Source of the DNA: Microbacterium sp. CSI-V | Lineage (GTDB): Bacteria > Actinomycetota > Actinomycetes > Actinomycetales > Microbacteriaceae | Assembly (NCBI RefSeq): GCF_001984105.1 | Contig: NZ_MTQM01000007.1 | Location: forward strand, 248,001-312,000 | DNA: 64,000 nucleotides | Reading direction: 5' to 3' | Shown here: piece by piece, positions 8,951 to 16,946 of the stretch | Layout: every line of letters starts with the position of its first letter | Numbering within the stretch: position 1 is the stretch's first letter | The notes under the pieces: model-generated | Database searches by the model: none | What the model was told of the DNA's origin: nothing | What the model saw: the letters and a program-made list of their open reading frames with translations, nothing else | Made by a program: the position numbers and the translations under genes

Positions 8951-9646
8951 TCAGACCCGCTGCCGGGGGCGGAGGCTGCCGAGACCGCCGTCGACGCCGA
9001 GCACCTGGCCGGTGATCCAGGCGTTGGCCGGGTCGAGGAGGAACTCCACCGCGCGTGCGACGTCGTCGGGCTCGCCGAGCCGGCCGAGAGGATGCATCGC
9101 CTCGGACACCTTGCGCGACGTTTCACTCGCCGTGAGGCCCTCGGTCAGCCGCGTCTGCACCAGTCCCGGCGCGACGGCGTTGATGCGCAGGTCGCGCGCG
9201 GCGTAGCTCGCCGCCGCCGAGAGAGTCAGGCCGATGACCCCGGCCTTCGCCGCCGCGATGGCGTCGTGGTTCGACAGCCCCGCCAGCGCCGCGGCCGACG
9301 ATGTAAGGACGACGGACCCTCCGCGGAGGTGCTTCCCCGCCGCCCGCACTGCCGCGAAGGACGTCGTGAGCGAGGCGGCGACGATGTCGTCGTACTGCTC
9401 CCGCGAGGTCAGGTGCGCGGGCTTGAGCAGCATCGAGCCCGCGAACACCGCGATGCCGTCGAGCTCCCCCGCGTCGGACACGGCCCGGTCGACGGCGTCG
9501 AAGTCGGTGGCATCCAGGATCATGTCGGGCTCGATCACCGACGTGTCGCGGGCGGTGGTGATCACGCGGTGGCCGGCGTCGCGCAGACGCCGAGCGGTTG
9601 CGGCGCCGATGTCGCTCGAGGCCGCGATGAGGAGGAAGTTCGCCAT
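8951..9646 (-). CDS. Divergent SDR-fold protein lacking the catalytic Tyr
   Basis: SDR-fold protein of 231 residues. The C-terminal half is canonical (INAVAPGLVQT, then GRLGEPDDVARAVEFLL and ITGQVLGVDGG). However, the usual Tyr of YxxxK is Ile130 (AIAAAK, Lys134 kept), and the Gly-rich cofactor motif reads AASSDIG at residues 8-14. Ser116/117 are present. A subfamily with this AIAAAKAG motif exists among bacterial SDRs, so this is probably a natural variant rather than a mutation. Activity may be weak, altered or absent. The start is ATG 9646. It converges on metY across a terminator. Confidence 0.82.
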   Translation of the reverse strand: MANFLLIAASSDIGAATARRLRDAGHRVITTARDTSVIEPDMILDATDFDAVDRAVSDAGELDGIAVFAGSMLLKPAHLTSREQYDDIVAASLTTSFAAVRAAGKHLRGGSVVLTSSAAALAGLSNHDAIAAAKAGVIGLTLSAAASYAARDLRINAVAPGLVQTRLTEGLTASETSRKVSEAMHPLGRLGEPDDVARAVEFLLDPANAWITGQVLGVDGGLGSLRPRQRV

Positions 9647-9698
9647 GCTCCGATCCTCGCCGCCGACGCCATCCCCGCGCCGGGGCTGGACAACGACG

Positions 9699-10097
9699 TC
9701 AGACGCCGGTGAGCGCCGTGATGAGCTGTTCGTTCTCCGCGAGCCAACCGGGGTCGTCCTCCCAGAGTTCCGCCAGCTCCCCCTCGGGTGATGTCGCGAC
9801 GGCGATCGCCGACACCGCGAGCGCCACGACCCCGGCCGACGGCCGCGGGACACGGGCGAGGAAGGGCACGACCTCGTCCGAGAAGACCGGTCCGTCGATG
9901 CGGCCGAGGCCGCGGGCGACGACGTCTCCGGCGGCGATCGCGATCGCCGCCTGGTCCGCCTCGAGTTCCGACGGCGCGGCCTCGACCGCGACGCGCAGCG
10001 CGTCGCTGACGACATCCCAGCTCTCGGCGTCTTCGAGCTCGAAAGCCCAGTCCGCGGCATTGTCGTTGTCGAACGGCTTGGTGCCCCATGTCCCCAT
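9699..10097 (-). CDS. DUF4259 domain-containing protein
   Basis: Acidic 132-residue cytoplasmic protein beginning MGTWGTKPFDNDNAADW, the signature opening of the DUF4259 family (GTWG, then F-x-N-D-x-A-x-D-W). The rest is mostly helical with a conserved-looking LWEDD segment. No enzymatic motif is visible and the function is unknown. The start is ATG 10097, with a -10-like TAGCAT 7 bases upstream. It lies between the minus-strand SDR and the divergent metX gene. Confidence 0.85.
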   Translation of the reverse strand: MGTWGTKPFDNDNAADWAFELEDAESWDVVSDALRVAVEAAPSELEADQAAIAIAAGDVVARGLGRIDGPVFSDEVVPFLARVPRPSAGVVALAVSAIAVATSPEGELAELWEDDPGWLAENEQLITALTGV

Positions 10098-10104
10098 GCT
10101 GTGC

Positions 10105-10110
10105 ATGCTA
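10105..10110 (-). promoter_or_regulatory. -10 box TAGCAT, leaderless start of DUF4259 gene
   Basis: On the minus strand TAGCAT lies 7 bases upstream of ATG 10097. Confidence 0.4.
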
Positions 10111-10176
10111 GACCGCGCCGCCGAGATCGCCGTAACAGTCCCTCCGGCCGCGCCCCGACCCGGGAGAATGGATGCC

Positions 10177-11382
10177 ATGGACTGGCAGATCTCCGAAGAC
10201 ACGGTGCCCTCGGCGCCGATCACGGAGGCCGATGCGCGGTCCCTCCTCGGCCGACCGCCGACCACCGGCGCGTGGCGCGACGGCGACCCGGTCGGCGACC
10301 GGCGCTTCGCGGCGTTCGGCGAGTTCCGCACCGAGAACGGCGAACGCCTCCCCGGCTTCCGCTTGGCCTACGAGACGTGGGGCGAACTCTCCCCCGCGCG
10401 CGACAACGCGGTCCTGATCCTCCACGCCCTCACCGGCGACAGCCACGTCCGCGGCTCCGCGGGTCCGGGACACCCCACCGCCGGCTGGTGGGGCGACCTC
10501 GTGGGCCCGGGCGCCGCGATCGACACCGACCGCTGGTTCGTGGTCGCGCCGAACATGCTGGGCGGATGCCAGGGTTCGACGGGACCGGCCAGCATCGCGC
10601 CCGACGGCTACGAGTGGGCCGCGCGCTTCCCGTACCTCACGATCCGCGATCAGGTGGGCGCGCAGGCGCTGCTGGCCGATGCGCTGGGGATCGACCGCTG
10701 GGCGGCGGTCGTCGGCGGCTCGATGGGCGGGATGCACGCCCTGGAATGGGCGGTCGGGCACCCCGACCGGGTCCAGCGCGCCGCCATCCTGTCGTCGCCG
10801 CCGATCACGACCGCAGACCAGATCGCGCTCAACACCGTCCAGGCCGACACCATCCGGATGGACCCGCGTTTCGCGGGCGGGGCGTTCTACGACGCCGCCG
10901 ACGGCGACGGCCCGCACCGCGGACTCGCTCTCGCCCGTCGAATGGCGATGCTGAGCTACCGCAGCCCGACCGAGCTGAACCAGCGGTTCCAGCGGTCGTG
11001 GCAGTCCGGTGTCAGCCCCCTGGGCCGCGGCGGGCGCTTCGCGGTGGAGTCGTACCTCGACTTCCACGGCAACAAGTTCACCCGCCGCTTCGACGCCAAC
11101 AGCTACCTGACGCTCGTCGAGGCCATGAACTCCCACGACGTGGGCCGCGACCGCGACGGCGTCGAGGACGCGCTGCGACGGGTGACGGCGACGACCCTCG
11201 TGCTCGGGGTCGACACCGACCGGCTCTTCCCGGTGGACGGGCAGCACCGCATCGCCCGCGGCATCCCGAACACCCTCGATGGGGATCAGGCGGTGGTGCT
11301 CACGAGCGACTTCGGCCACGACGGGTTCCTCATCGAGACCGCGGCCGTCGACCACCACCTGCGGCGGTTGTTCGCCGTCTGA
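10177..11382 (+). CDS. metX: Homoserine O-acetyltransferase
   Basis: Alpha/beta-hydrolase-fold acyltransferase that makes O-acetylhomoserine from homoserine and acetyl-CoA, supplying MetY. The nucleophile elbow is VGGSMGGM with Ser182. The catalytic Asp lies in LGVDTDRLFP and the His in SDFGHDGFL. Oxyanion and substrate loops (LTGDSHVRG, NMLGGCQGSTGP) are intact. The 401-residue length fits actinobacterial MetX. The start is ATG 10177, because GGGAG at 10162-10166 is 10 bases upstream; the in-frame ATG 10168 is too close to it. The acyl donor (acetyl versus succinyl) is inferred from family, not proven. Confidence 0.95.
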   Translation: MDWQISEDTVPSAPITEADARSLLGRPPTTGAWRDGDPVGDRRFAAFGEFRTENGERLPGFRLAYETWGELSPARDNAVLILHALTGDSHVRGSAGPGHPTAGWWGDLVGPGAAIDTDRWFVVAPNMLGGCQGSTGPASIAPDGYEWAARFPYLTIRDQVGAQALLADALGIDRWAAVVGGSMGGMHALEWAVGHPDRVQRAAILSSPPITTADQIALNTVQADTIRMDPRFAGGAFYDAADGDGPHRGLALARRMAMLSYRSPTELNQRFQRSWQSGVSPLGRGGRFAVESYLDFHGNKFTRRFDANSYLTLVEAMNSHDVGRDRDGVEDALRRVTATTLVLGVDTDRLFPVDGQHRIARGIPNTLDGDQAVVLTSDFGHDGFLIETAAVDHHLRRLFAV

Positions 11383-11420
11383 CCCAGACGCCGGTTCCCG
11401 CGGCGCCACACCCGGAGTCG

Positions 11421-11501
11421 GCCGCGCGGAACCGGTGCGTCCGTCGAGTGTCCAGGACACGCGGACGCGAGCCCGCGGCATCCGCGTGTCTTGGACACTG
11501 A
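11421..11501. repeat. REP-like palindromic element, copy 1 (81 bp)
   Basis: Contains a 19-bp inverted repeat (11447-11465 with 11481-11499, one G/T mismatch) around a 15-base loop; the left arm is itself a palindrome, GTGTCCAGGACAC. It matches copy 2 at 78 of 81 positions and lies between convergent metX and an MFS gene. Confidence 0.8.
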
Positions 11502-11514
11502 GGAGGGAACGCGA

Positions 11515-11595
11515 GCCGCGCGGAACCGATGCGTCCGTCGAGTGTCCAGGACACGCCGACGCGCGCCCGCGGCATCCGCGTGTCTTGGACACTGA
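11515..11595. repeat. REP-like palindromic element, copy 2 (81 bp)
   Basis: Direct repeat of copy 1 at a 94-bp period, differing at three positions. Its arms are 11541-11559 and 11575-11593. The paired hairpins could also act as a bidirectional terminator for the two flanking genes. Confidence 0.8.
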
Positions 11596-11646
11596 ATTCC
11601 GAGCGCGCGCGTCGGAAACGGCGGCGGACGCGTGCGACCGCGGGGA

Positions 11647-12927
11647 TCAGCCCTGCGTCGGGATCGAACCGGTGATCGCCGTGGTCGCGGCCTCGGCGGC
11701 CGGCATCCGGTGGGCGGGGTGGTGTCCGCTGCGATCCTCCACACGGTAGGCGACGACCGCGACGACGAGACCGGCGAGGGCCAGTACCGCGCCCACCCAG
11801 GCCGGAGCGACCAGCCCGAGGCCCGCGGCGATGACCAGCCCGCCGAGGAGCGCACCCAGGCTGTTGCCCATGTTCAACGCCGAGTGGTTCAGCGCCGCGG
11901 CGATGGACTGGTTGTCCTCCGCGACGTCCATGAGCCGCGTCTGGATCGCGGGGCTGAGCGCCGCACCGCAGAAGGCGACGAGGAACGCGAACAACGCGAG
12001 GCTGAAGATCCAGCCGGCGGTAAGAGCCAGACCGATGGATGCCGCGGCCAGGGCGACCAGCCCGACGTGCAACCAGAATCGCAGGTCTTTGTCGGCGAGG
12101 CCACCGCCCACGATGTTGCCGATCGTCATCCCGACGCCCACCAGCACCAGGACGACCGACACCACCCACTCGGGCTGACCCGCGACGTCGGTGATCATGG
12201 GTGCGATGTAGCTGTACATCGCGAAGAAGCCGCCGAACCCGATCGCGCCGATGCCGAGCGCGAACCAGACCTGACCGAGGCGGAAGACCCGCAGCTCGTC
12301 GCGGAGGCGGCGTCCGGGCATCCCCGGATGGGCGGGCACGAAGAACGCGATGCAGACGGTGGCGAGCAGGAAGATTCCGGCCACGACGGCGAACGCGGCG
12401 CGCCAGCCGACCTGCTGGCCCAGCAGCGTGCCGAGCGGCACGCCGACGACGTTCGCGATGGTGAGCCCGGTGAGGACGAACGCGACGCCCTTCGCGCGAT
12501 TGCCGGGGCCGAGCGCGTCGGCGGCGACGAGCGCACCGATGCCGAAGTACGCGCCGTGCGGGAGACCCGCGAGGAACCGGGAGGCCGCGACCAGCTCGAA
12601 CGTCGGCGCGATCACGGTCAGCAGGGTGAAGAACGCGAGGGCCGCGGCGAGCACGATCATCACCCGGTGCCGAGGGAACCGGGCCACCGATCCCGCGATC
12701 GTCGGCGCACCGACGACGACGCCGAGGGCGTAGAGCGAGACGAGCCAGCCCGCCTGGGCGATGGCGTCGTCGGGGGAAGCGGCCCAGGCCGACGGGAGGA
12801 GGTCGCGCGCGATGTTGGGCAGAAGGCCCATCACGACGAACTCGGTCATGCCGATGCCGAAGCTGCCGATGGCGAGAGAAAGGAGCGCCCGCTTCGCCGC
12901 ACCCTTCGAGGTCTTCGAAGAGGTCAC
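11647..12927 (-). CDS. MFS transporter (AraJ/DHA1-like)
   Basis: Twelve-helix major facilitator of 426 residues. The opening SLAIGSFGIGMTEFVVMGLLPNI is typical of the AraJ/sugar-efflux and drug-efflux DHA1 group (conserved TEF and MGLLP). The motif A region between helices 2 and 3 reads GSVARFPRHRVM. The substrate is unknown. The start is GTG 12927, with TAGCAT 6 bases upstream on the minus strand and no SD. A long spacer with repeats separates it from the next minus-strand gene. Confidence 0.88.
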   Translation of the reverse strand: MTSSKTSKGAAKRALLSLAIGSFGIGMTEFVVMGLLPNIARDLLPSAWAASPDDAIAQAGWLVSLYALGVVVGAPTIAGSVARFPRHRVMIVLAAALAFFTLLTVIAPTFELVAASRFLAGLPHGAYFGIGALVAADALGPGNRAKGVAFVLTGLTIANVVGVPLGTLLGQQVGWRAAFAVVAGIFLLATVCIAFFVPAHPGMPGRRLRDELRVFRLGQVWFALGIGAIGFGGFFAMYSYIAPMITDVAGQPEWVVSVVLVLVGVGMTIGNIVGGGLADKDLRFWLHVGLVALAAASIGLALTAGWIFSLALFAFLVAFCGAALSPAIQTRLMDVAEDNQSIAAALNHSALNMGNSLGALLGGLVIAAGLGLVAPAWVGAVLALAGLVVAVVAYRVEDRSGHHPAHRMPAAEAATTAITGSIPTQG

Positions 12928-12933
12928 CCGCTG

Positions 12934-12939
12934 ATGCTA
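12934..12939 (-). promoter_or_regulatory. -10 box TAGCAT, leaderless start of MFS gene
   Basis: On the minus strand TAGCAT is 6 bases before GTG 12927. Confidence 0.45.
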
Positions 12940-13030
12940 GTGGCCCGTACCCGGCGGTGTCGAATCGATTCGGCGCCCCGCGTGTCGGGATGCCCTACAC
13001 GCGGAGCGCGCCGCGACGACGCAGCCCCGG

Positions 13031-13101
13031 CGCGATAAACGCGGTTCGCGCGCATAAACGCGAGGAGAACGCGTTTCTCGTCGTGAATCGTGTTTATCGC
13101 G
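13031..13101. repeat. REP-like imperfect palindrome (71 bp)
   Basis: The outer arms CGCGATAAACGCG (13031-13043) and CGTGTTTATCGCG (13089-13101) pair with one mismatch. A second ATAAACGCG and an AACGCGTTT core lie between them. It is unlike the element at 11421-11595 and fills the spacer between the MFS and thiamine-binding genes. Confidence 0.6.
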
Positions 13102-13110
13102 GGATGCCAC

Positions 13111-13149
13111 GGCTGGACGCCGCGGCCGGACGCCGCGGCTGGACGCCGC
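13111..13149. repeat. 13-bp tandem repeat, three units
   Basis: GGCTGGACGCCGC, GGCCGGACGCCGC and GGCTGGACGCCGC lie head to tail, followed to about 13207 by degenerate GACGCCGCG-like sequence. No coding frame with sensible composition is visible. Confidence 0.7.
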
Positions 13150-13207
13150 GCGCGACGCGAGACGCCGGGCCGCGCCGGACGCGGGACGCCGCGCCGCGGC
13201 GCCGCAC

Positions 13208-13531
13208 TCAGCCCGCGTCGTCGATCGCGCGCTCGAGGCGCTCGATCTTGCCGTCGATCTCGCCCGTGCGGCCGGGGCGGATGTCGGCCTTCAGCACCAG
13301 CGAGACGCGCGAGCCGTACGGCAGCACGGCATCCGTCGCCCGCTTGACGACGTCGAAGACCTCGTCCCACTCCCCCTCGATCTCGGTGAACATCGAGGTC
13401 GTACGGTGGGGCAGCCCCGACGCGCGGACGACGGCCACCGCGGCGGCGACGGCGTCGTGGACGGATCCGTCGGCGTTCTCCGCGGAAGCGGTACCGACAC
13501 CGGATGGGGCGACCGAGAACGCGATGAGCAT
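13208..13531 (-). CDS. MTH1187-family thiamine-binding protein
   Basis: Small 107-residue ferredoxin-like-fold protein of the MTH1187/YkoF-like family, whose characterised relatives bind thiamine. Family landmarks are the N-terminal MLIAFSVAPSGVG, the HRTTSMFTEIEGEWDEV core and the C-terminal RPGRTGEIDGKI. It is probably a cytoplasmic oligomer; its biological role is uncertain. The start is ATG 13531, 9 bp from the upstream GT87 stop. TAGGCT 6 bases before the ATG overlaps that stop codon, so it may be transcribed both in an operon and alone. Confidence 0.85.
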   Translation of the reverse strand: MLIAFSVAPSGVGTASAENADGSVHDAVAAAVAVVRASGLPHRTTSMFTEIEGEWDEVFDVVKRATDAVLPYGSRVSLVLKADIRPGRTGEIDGKIERLERAIDDAG

Positions 13532-13537
13532 GGTCCG

Positions 13538-13543
13538 AGCCTA
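13538..13543 (-). promoter_or_regulatory. -10 box TAGGCT overlapping GT87 stop codon
   Basis: TAGGCT on the minus strand contains the TAG stop of the upstream mannosyltransferase and lies 6 bases before ATG 13531. Confidence 0.4.
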
Positions 13544-14845
13544 GGTCGTCGTCTGCCGTGCCGGCACGGAACGTCGACCGAGCACCCACTCGCGCAGGTC
13601 GGCGGGGCGCGCGACGCGGTGCGTGGGCGCCTGCACGACGCGGACGATGGCCCAGACCATCAGCACGAGGCCGAGGAGGTTCCGCAGCTCCAGCAGGAAC
13701 ACCGGGAAGGGCGCCGGGTGGGTGGCCATGAGCCCGTCGTACACGAGCGGGTACACCCACTGCGTCACCCCCGCGATCGCGAGGGTCAGGGCGGCGAAGC
13801 CGTACCAGCGGCGCCGGTCGAGCAGCAGACCGATCACCACCGGCGGGAACAGCCAGACGTAGTACTGGGGCGAGCCGACCTTGTTGAGCGCGATGAAGGC
13901 GGTGACCAGCGCGAGCGCCAGCGGCGGGAAGACGCGGAGGAAGGTCGCGCCGAGCCACATCTTCCGGGCGCCGACGATCAGCACCGCCAGCATGACCAGC
14001 AGCATGATCGGCGTCATCGCGGCGATGACGACGTCGGCGCCGGGCCCGGTCACCTGGAAGGTGAGGACGCCGCCGTCGTAGTAGACCTCGGAGCCGGGCA
14101 CGTAGAACGCGGCGAGGAACATGTAGAGCCCGCCGACGGGCGCTTCCATCTGGATGCCGCGGGAGGTCTGGTCCCCGACGAATCCGAAGACGTAGGGCGC
14201 ACCGCCGAGAGCGACGACCGGGATGATCGTCGCGAGCGACACGGCGACCGCTCCCCACACGAGGGCGAGGCGTCGGCGGATGGCGACGAAACCGGCGGCC
14301 AGGATCGCCGCGGGCCACACCTTCATCCAGATCGCGACCGACAGGAGCACGGATGCCACGAACGGCCGCCGCACGAGCCAGAGCGCGCCGAGGATCGCGA
14401 ACGGCACGGTGATGCCGTCGATGCGGTAGAGCCCGACCGGCCCGATGAGGAGGATCGCGGCGAGCCAGAACCAGGCGGCGAGGACGCGGCCGCGCGAACG
14501 ACCGGAGCCGACGAGCACCACGAAGGCGACCAGGTTGAACAGCGACACCGTGATCGCCCAGGCCGGCGTGTACCCCACGGCCCACGCGAACACCCACGCG
14601 AACGTCATCGGCAGGAAGGCGAGCTGCGGGTAGATCCACTTCTCGGTGATCCCCGGCCACGCCCACGCGTCCGACCGCGTGCAGGAGGAGACGTCGATGC
14701 CGCCGAAGAGGGCGCAGCGCGACCACGGTTCGTACACCAGATACACGTCACCCATGGGCTCGTTGGGCTGCTGATAGCCCAGGATCCCCACCGTGACGTG
14801 GACGGCGACGAACGCCAGCAACAGAACGACGACACGCCTCACCAC
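13541..14845 (-). CDS. GT87/GT-C family polyprenyl-phosphate glycosyltransferase
   Basis: Multi-pass membrane protein of 434 residues with about ten hydrophobic helices. It resembles the GT87 (DUF2029) polyprenol-phosphate-mannose-dependent alpha-mannosyltransferases that extend cell-envelope glycolipids in actinobacteria. The first extracytoplasmic loop carries the acidic catalytic candidate in MGDVYLVYEPW, followed by a Cys/Trp-rich stretch (DVSSCTRSDAWAWPG). The start is GTG 14845, with TAGGAT 6 bases upstream. It is the first gene of a possible two-gene unit with the thiamine-binding protein. Acceptor and donor are inferred from family only. Confidence 0.82.
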   Translation of the reverse strand: MVRRVVVLLLAFVAVHVTVGILGYQQPNEPMGDVYLVYEPWSRCALFGGIDVSSCTRSDAWAWPGITEKWIYPQLAFLPMTFAWVFAWAVGYTPAWAITVSLFNLVAFVVLVGSGRSRGRVLAAWFWLAAILLIGPVGLYRIDGITVPFAILGALWLVRRPFVASVLLSVAIWMKVWPAAILAAGFVAIRRRLALVWGAVAVSLATIIPVVALGGAPYVFGFVGDQTSRGIQMEAPVGGLYMFLAAFYVPGSEVYYDGGVLTFQVTGPGADVVIAAMTPIMLLVMLAVLIVGARKMWLGATFLRVFPPLALALVTAFIALNKVGSPQYYVWLFPPVVIGLLLDRRRWYGFAALTLAIAGVTQWVYPLVYDGLMATHPAPFPVFLLELRNLLGLVLMVWAIVRVVQAPTHRVARPADLREWVLGRRSVPARQTTT

Positions 14846-14851
14846 CGGATC

Positions 14852-14857
14852 ATCCTA
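14852..14857 (-). promoter_or_regulatory. -10 box TAGGAT, leaderless start of GT87 gene
   Basis: On the minus strand TAGGAT is 6 bases before GTG 14845. Confidence 0.45.
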
Positions 14858-14959
14858 AGCGGGCGTCCCTGAGCGCCCCGGACGACGGGATGCCACGGGT
14901 GCCGACTCGACGCGACCTGGCGGGCTTCGCGACGGGCAACCGTTATGCGATCGAGTCCG

Positions 14960-15811
14960 TCATCCGGCGGTGAGCACCTCCGCGACCACCCTCGGCAGCG
15001 CCTCGGCGACGTCGAGAGCGGTGAGGGGGCCTCCCGCCCCTCCGTGACGGGCGGCGGCGACCGTGCCCGCGGCGCCGTGCAGCCACGCGGCCGTCGCGGC
15101 GCACGCCGCGAGCTCGTCGGGGGACGTGCGCCCCGCCGCGGTCGCGCCCGCGGCGACCGCCCCGAGTACCCCGCCGAGGACGTCGCCGGTGCCGGCGGTC
15201 GCCAGCCACGGCGTCCCGCTCCGGACGCGGCGCACCCAGCCGCCCGGCGCGGCCACGATCGTCACGGCACCTTTGGACAGGACGACTCCGCCGAGTGCCG
15301 CGGCGGTTTCGACCGCCTCCCGCTCGCGCTCGTCGTCGTCGGCCGCGTCCGAGGGACCGAGCCCCAACGCCGCGCGCAGCCGCGCCAGCTCACGCGCGTG
15401 CGGCGTCACGATCACCGGGGCCGACGCGGCCGACACCAGGTCCAGGGCTCCCGCATCCGCCACGACGGGCACCTCGCCCGACAGGATGCCGCGCAGCGCC
15501 GCGGTCTCCGCGGCGTCACGCTCGGCGGCATCCGTGCCCGATCCGATGACCCAAGCCTGCACGCGGCCGTCGGCCGTCACGGTCTCGGGCCGTCGCTGCA
15601 GCACGAGGTCCTGCGCCCGCGCGGGTCCGAGGTAGCGCACCATGCCCGTCCCCGTGCGCCACGCGGCTTCGACACCGAGCACCGCGGCGCCCGGGTACCG
15701 CGTCGATCCGGTGCGCAGTCCCACGACCCCGCGGGAATACTTGTCGTCGGCGTCCGTTGGCCTCCGAAGTGTGCGGGCCGCATCGTGCCCCGTCCAGTCC
15801 CTCGCCGTCAT
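14960..15811 (-). CDS. nnrD: ADP-dependent NAD(P)H-hydrate dehydratase
   Basis: Ribokinase-fold repair enzyme (CARKD/NnrD family) that uses ADP to dehydrate damaged NADHX/NADPHX back to NAD(P)H. The family motif TAGTGDVLGG, with the catalytic Asp, sits near residues 205-215. The N-terminal DDKYSRGVV strand and the VTPHARELARL segment are also typical. At 283 residues only the dehydratase domain is present; the fused NnrE epimerase domain of many bacterial proteins is missing and must be encoded elsewhere. The start is ATG 15811, with TAGGGT 6 bases upstream. It is divergent from the OYE reductase gene across just 29 bp. Confidence 0.92.
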   Translation of the reverse strand: MTARDWTGHDAARTLRRPTDADDKYSRGVVGLRTGSTRYPGAAVLGVEAAWRTGTGMVRYLGPARAQDLVLQRRPETVTADGRVQAWVIGSGTDAAERDAAETAALRGILSGEVPVVADAGALDLVSAASAPVIVTPHARELARLRAALGLGPSDAADDDEREREAVETAAALGGVVLSKGAVTIVAAPGGWVRRVRSGTPWLATAGTGDVLGGVLGAVAAGATAAGRTSPDELAACAATAAWLHGAAGTVAAARHGGAGGPLTALDVAEALPRVVAEVLTAG

Positions 15812-15817
15812 GGCGTC

Positions 15818-15823
15818 ACCCTA
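15818..15823 (-). promoter_or_regulatory. -10 box TAGGGT, leaderless start of nnrD
   Basis: On the minus strand TAGGGT is 6 bases before ATG 15811. It lies within the 29-bp divergent gap shared with the reductase gene. Confidence 0.45.
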
Positions 15824-15840
15824 GAACGAGAGAGGCCGAC

Positions 15841-16899
15841 GTGAGCACCCTCTTCACGCCCCTGACCGTCCGCGGTATCGAGATGCGCAACCGCCTGTGG
15901 GTCTCGCCCATGTGCCAGTACAGCGCCGTCGACGGCATCCCGAACGACTGGCACCACGTGCATCTCGCGCAGTTCGCCGCCGGGGGCGCCGGCCTCGTGA
16001 TCGCCGAGGCCACCGCGGTCTCGCCGGAGGCCCGCATCTCCCCCGACGACGTCGGACTGTGGAACAACGCGCAGGTCGAGGCCTGGACGCCGATCGTGGC
16101 CGCGATCCGGGCACGCGGCGCCGTCCCGGGCGTCCAGCTCGGCCACGCGGGGCGCAAGGCCTCGACGACGTCGCCGCTGACCGGCGGCCGCGGGTCCGTG
16201 CCCACGGCGGACGGTGGCTGGGAGACCGTCGCCCCCTCGGCGATCGCGTACCCCGGTTTCGCCGAGCCGCCTGAGCTCGACGCCGCGGGCATCGAGAAGG
16301 TCGTCGCCGATTTCGCGGATGCCGCCCGCCGGGCCGTCGCGGCCGGCTTCGAGGTCCTCGAGGTGCACGCGGCGCACGGCTACCTGCTGCACCAGTTCCT
16401 GTCGCCGCTGAGCAACCACCGCGACGACGAGTACGGCGGGTCGTTCGACGGACGCGTGCGCCTGCTCGAGCGGGTGACCGCCGCGGTGCGCGCAGCCGCT
16501 CCCGACGCGGCGGTGTTCGTCCGGTTCTCGGGAACGGATGCCGCCGACGGCGGCTGGGACATCGACGACACCGTCCGAGCCGCCGAGCGCGTCGCCGCCG
16601 CGGGCGCCGACCTCATCGACGTCTCCAGCGGTGGGCTGGTGCCGCACCAGAGCATCCAGCCGGGCCCCGGATACCAGGTGCCCCTCGCCGAGAAGGTGCG
16701 TCGCAAGACCGGCCTCCTCGTCGCCGCCGTCGGCATGATCGACGACGCTCACCTGGCGGAGTCGGTCGTCGCCGAGGGGCGCGCCGACGCGGTGCTCTCC
16801 GCGCGCGAGTGGCTCCGCGACCCGCACTACGCCCTCCGCGCGGCGGTCGAGCTCGGCGCCGAGCTCCCCGCGCCGGCCCAGTACCTGCGGGCCTACTGA
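15841..16899 (+). CDS. NADH:flavin oxidoreductase, YqjM-type old yellow enzyme
   Basis: FMN-dependent ene-reductase with a TIM barrel, of 352 residues. It has the thermophilic-like/YqjM signatures: Cys25 and Tyr27 in SPMCQYSA (the residues that tune FMN in YqjM), the active-site His in LGHAGRKAS, and the HAAHGYLLHQFLSPLSN barrel strand with FMN-binding residues. The C-terminal FMN-phosphate region is present (GRADAVLSAREWLRDP). The start is GTG 15841 behind GAGAGAGG. It would reduce electrophilic alkenes with NAD(P)H; the physiological substrate is unknown. The gene ends at a hairpin shared with the convergent neighbour. Confidence 0.93.
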   Translation: MSTLFTPLTVRGIEMRNRLWVSPMCQYSAVDGIPNDWHHVHLAQFAAGGAGLVIAEATAVSPEARISPDDVGLWNNAQVEAWTPIVAAIRARGAVPGVQLGHAGRKASTTSPLTGGRGSVPTADGGWETVAPSAIAYPGFAEPPELDAAGIEKVVADFADAARRAVAAGFEVLEVHAAHGYLLHQFLSPLSNHRDDEYGGSFDGRVRLLERVTAAVRAAAPDAAVFVRFSGTDAADGGWDIDDTVRAAERVAAAGADLIDVSSGGLVPHQSIQPGPGYQVPLAEKVRRKTGLLVAAVGMIDDAHLAESVVAEGRADAVLSAREWLRDPHYALRAAVELGAELPAPAQYLRAY

Positions 16900-16919
16900 G
16901 CGCGGGCCGGATGCCACTC

Positions 16920-16946
16920 CCCGCCGTCAGACGAACCGACGGCGGG
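16920..16946. terminator. Bidirectional hairpin between OYE and DUF21 genes
   Basis: The 9-bp stem CCCGCCGTC (16920-16928) pairs with GACGGCGGG (16938-16946). It overlaps the 3' end of the minus-strand gene and lies just after the OYE stop. Confidence 0.5.
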
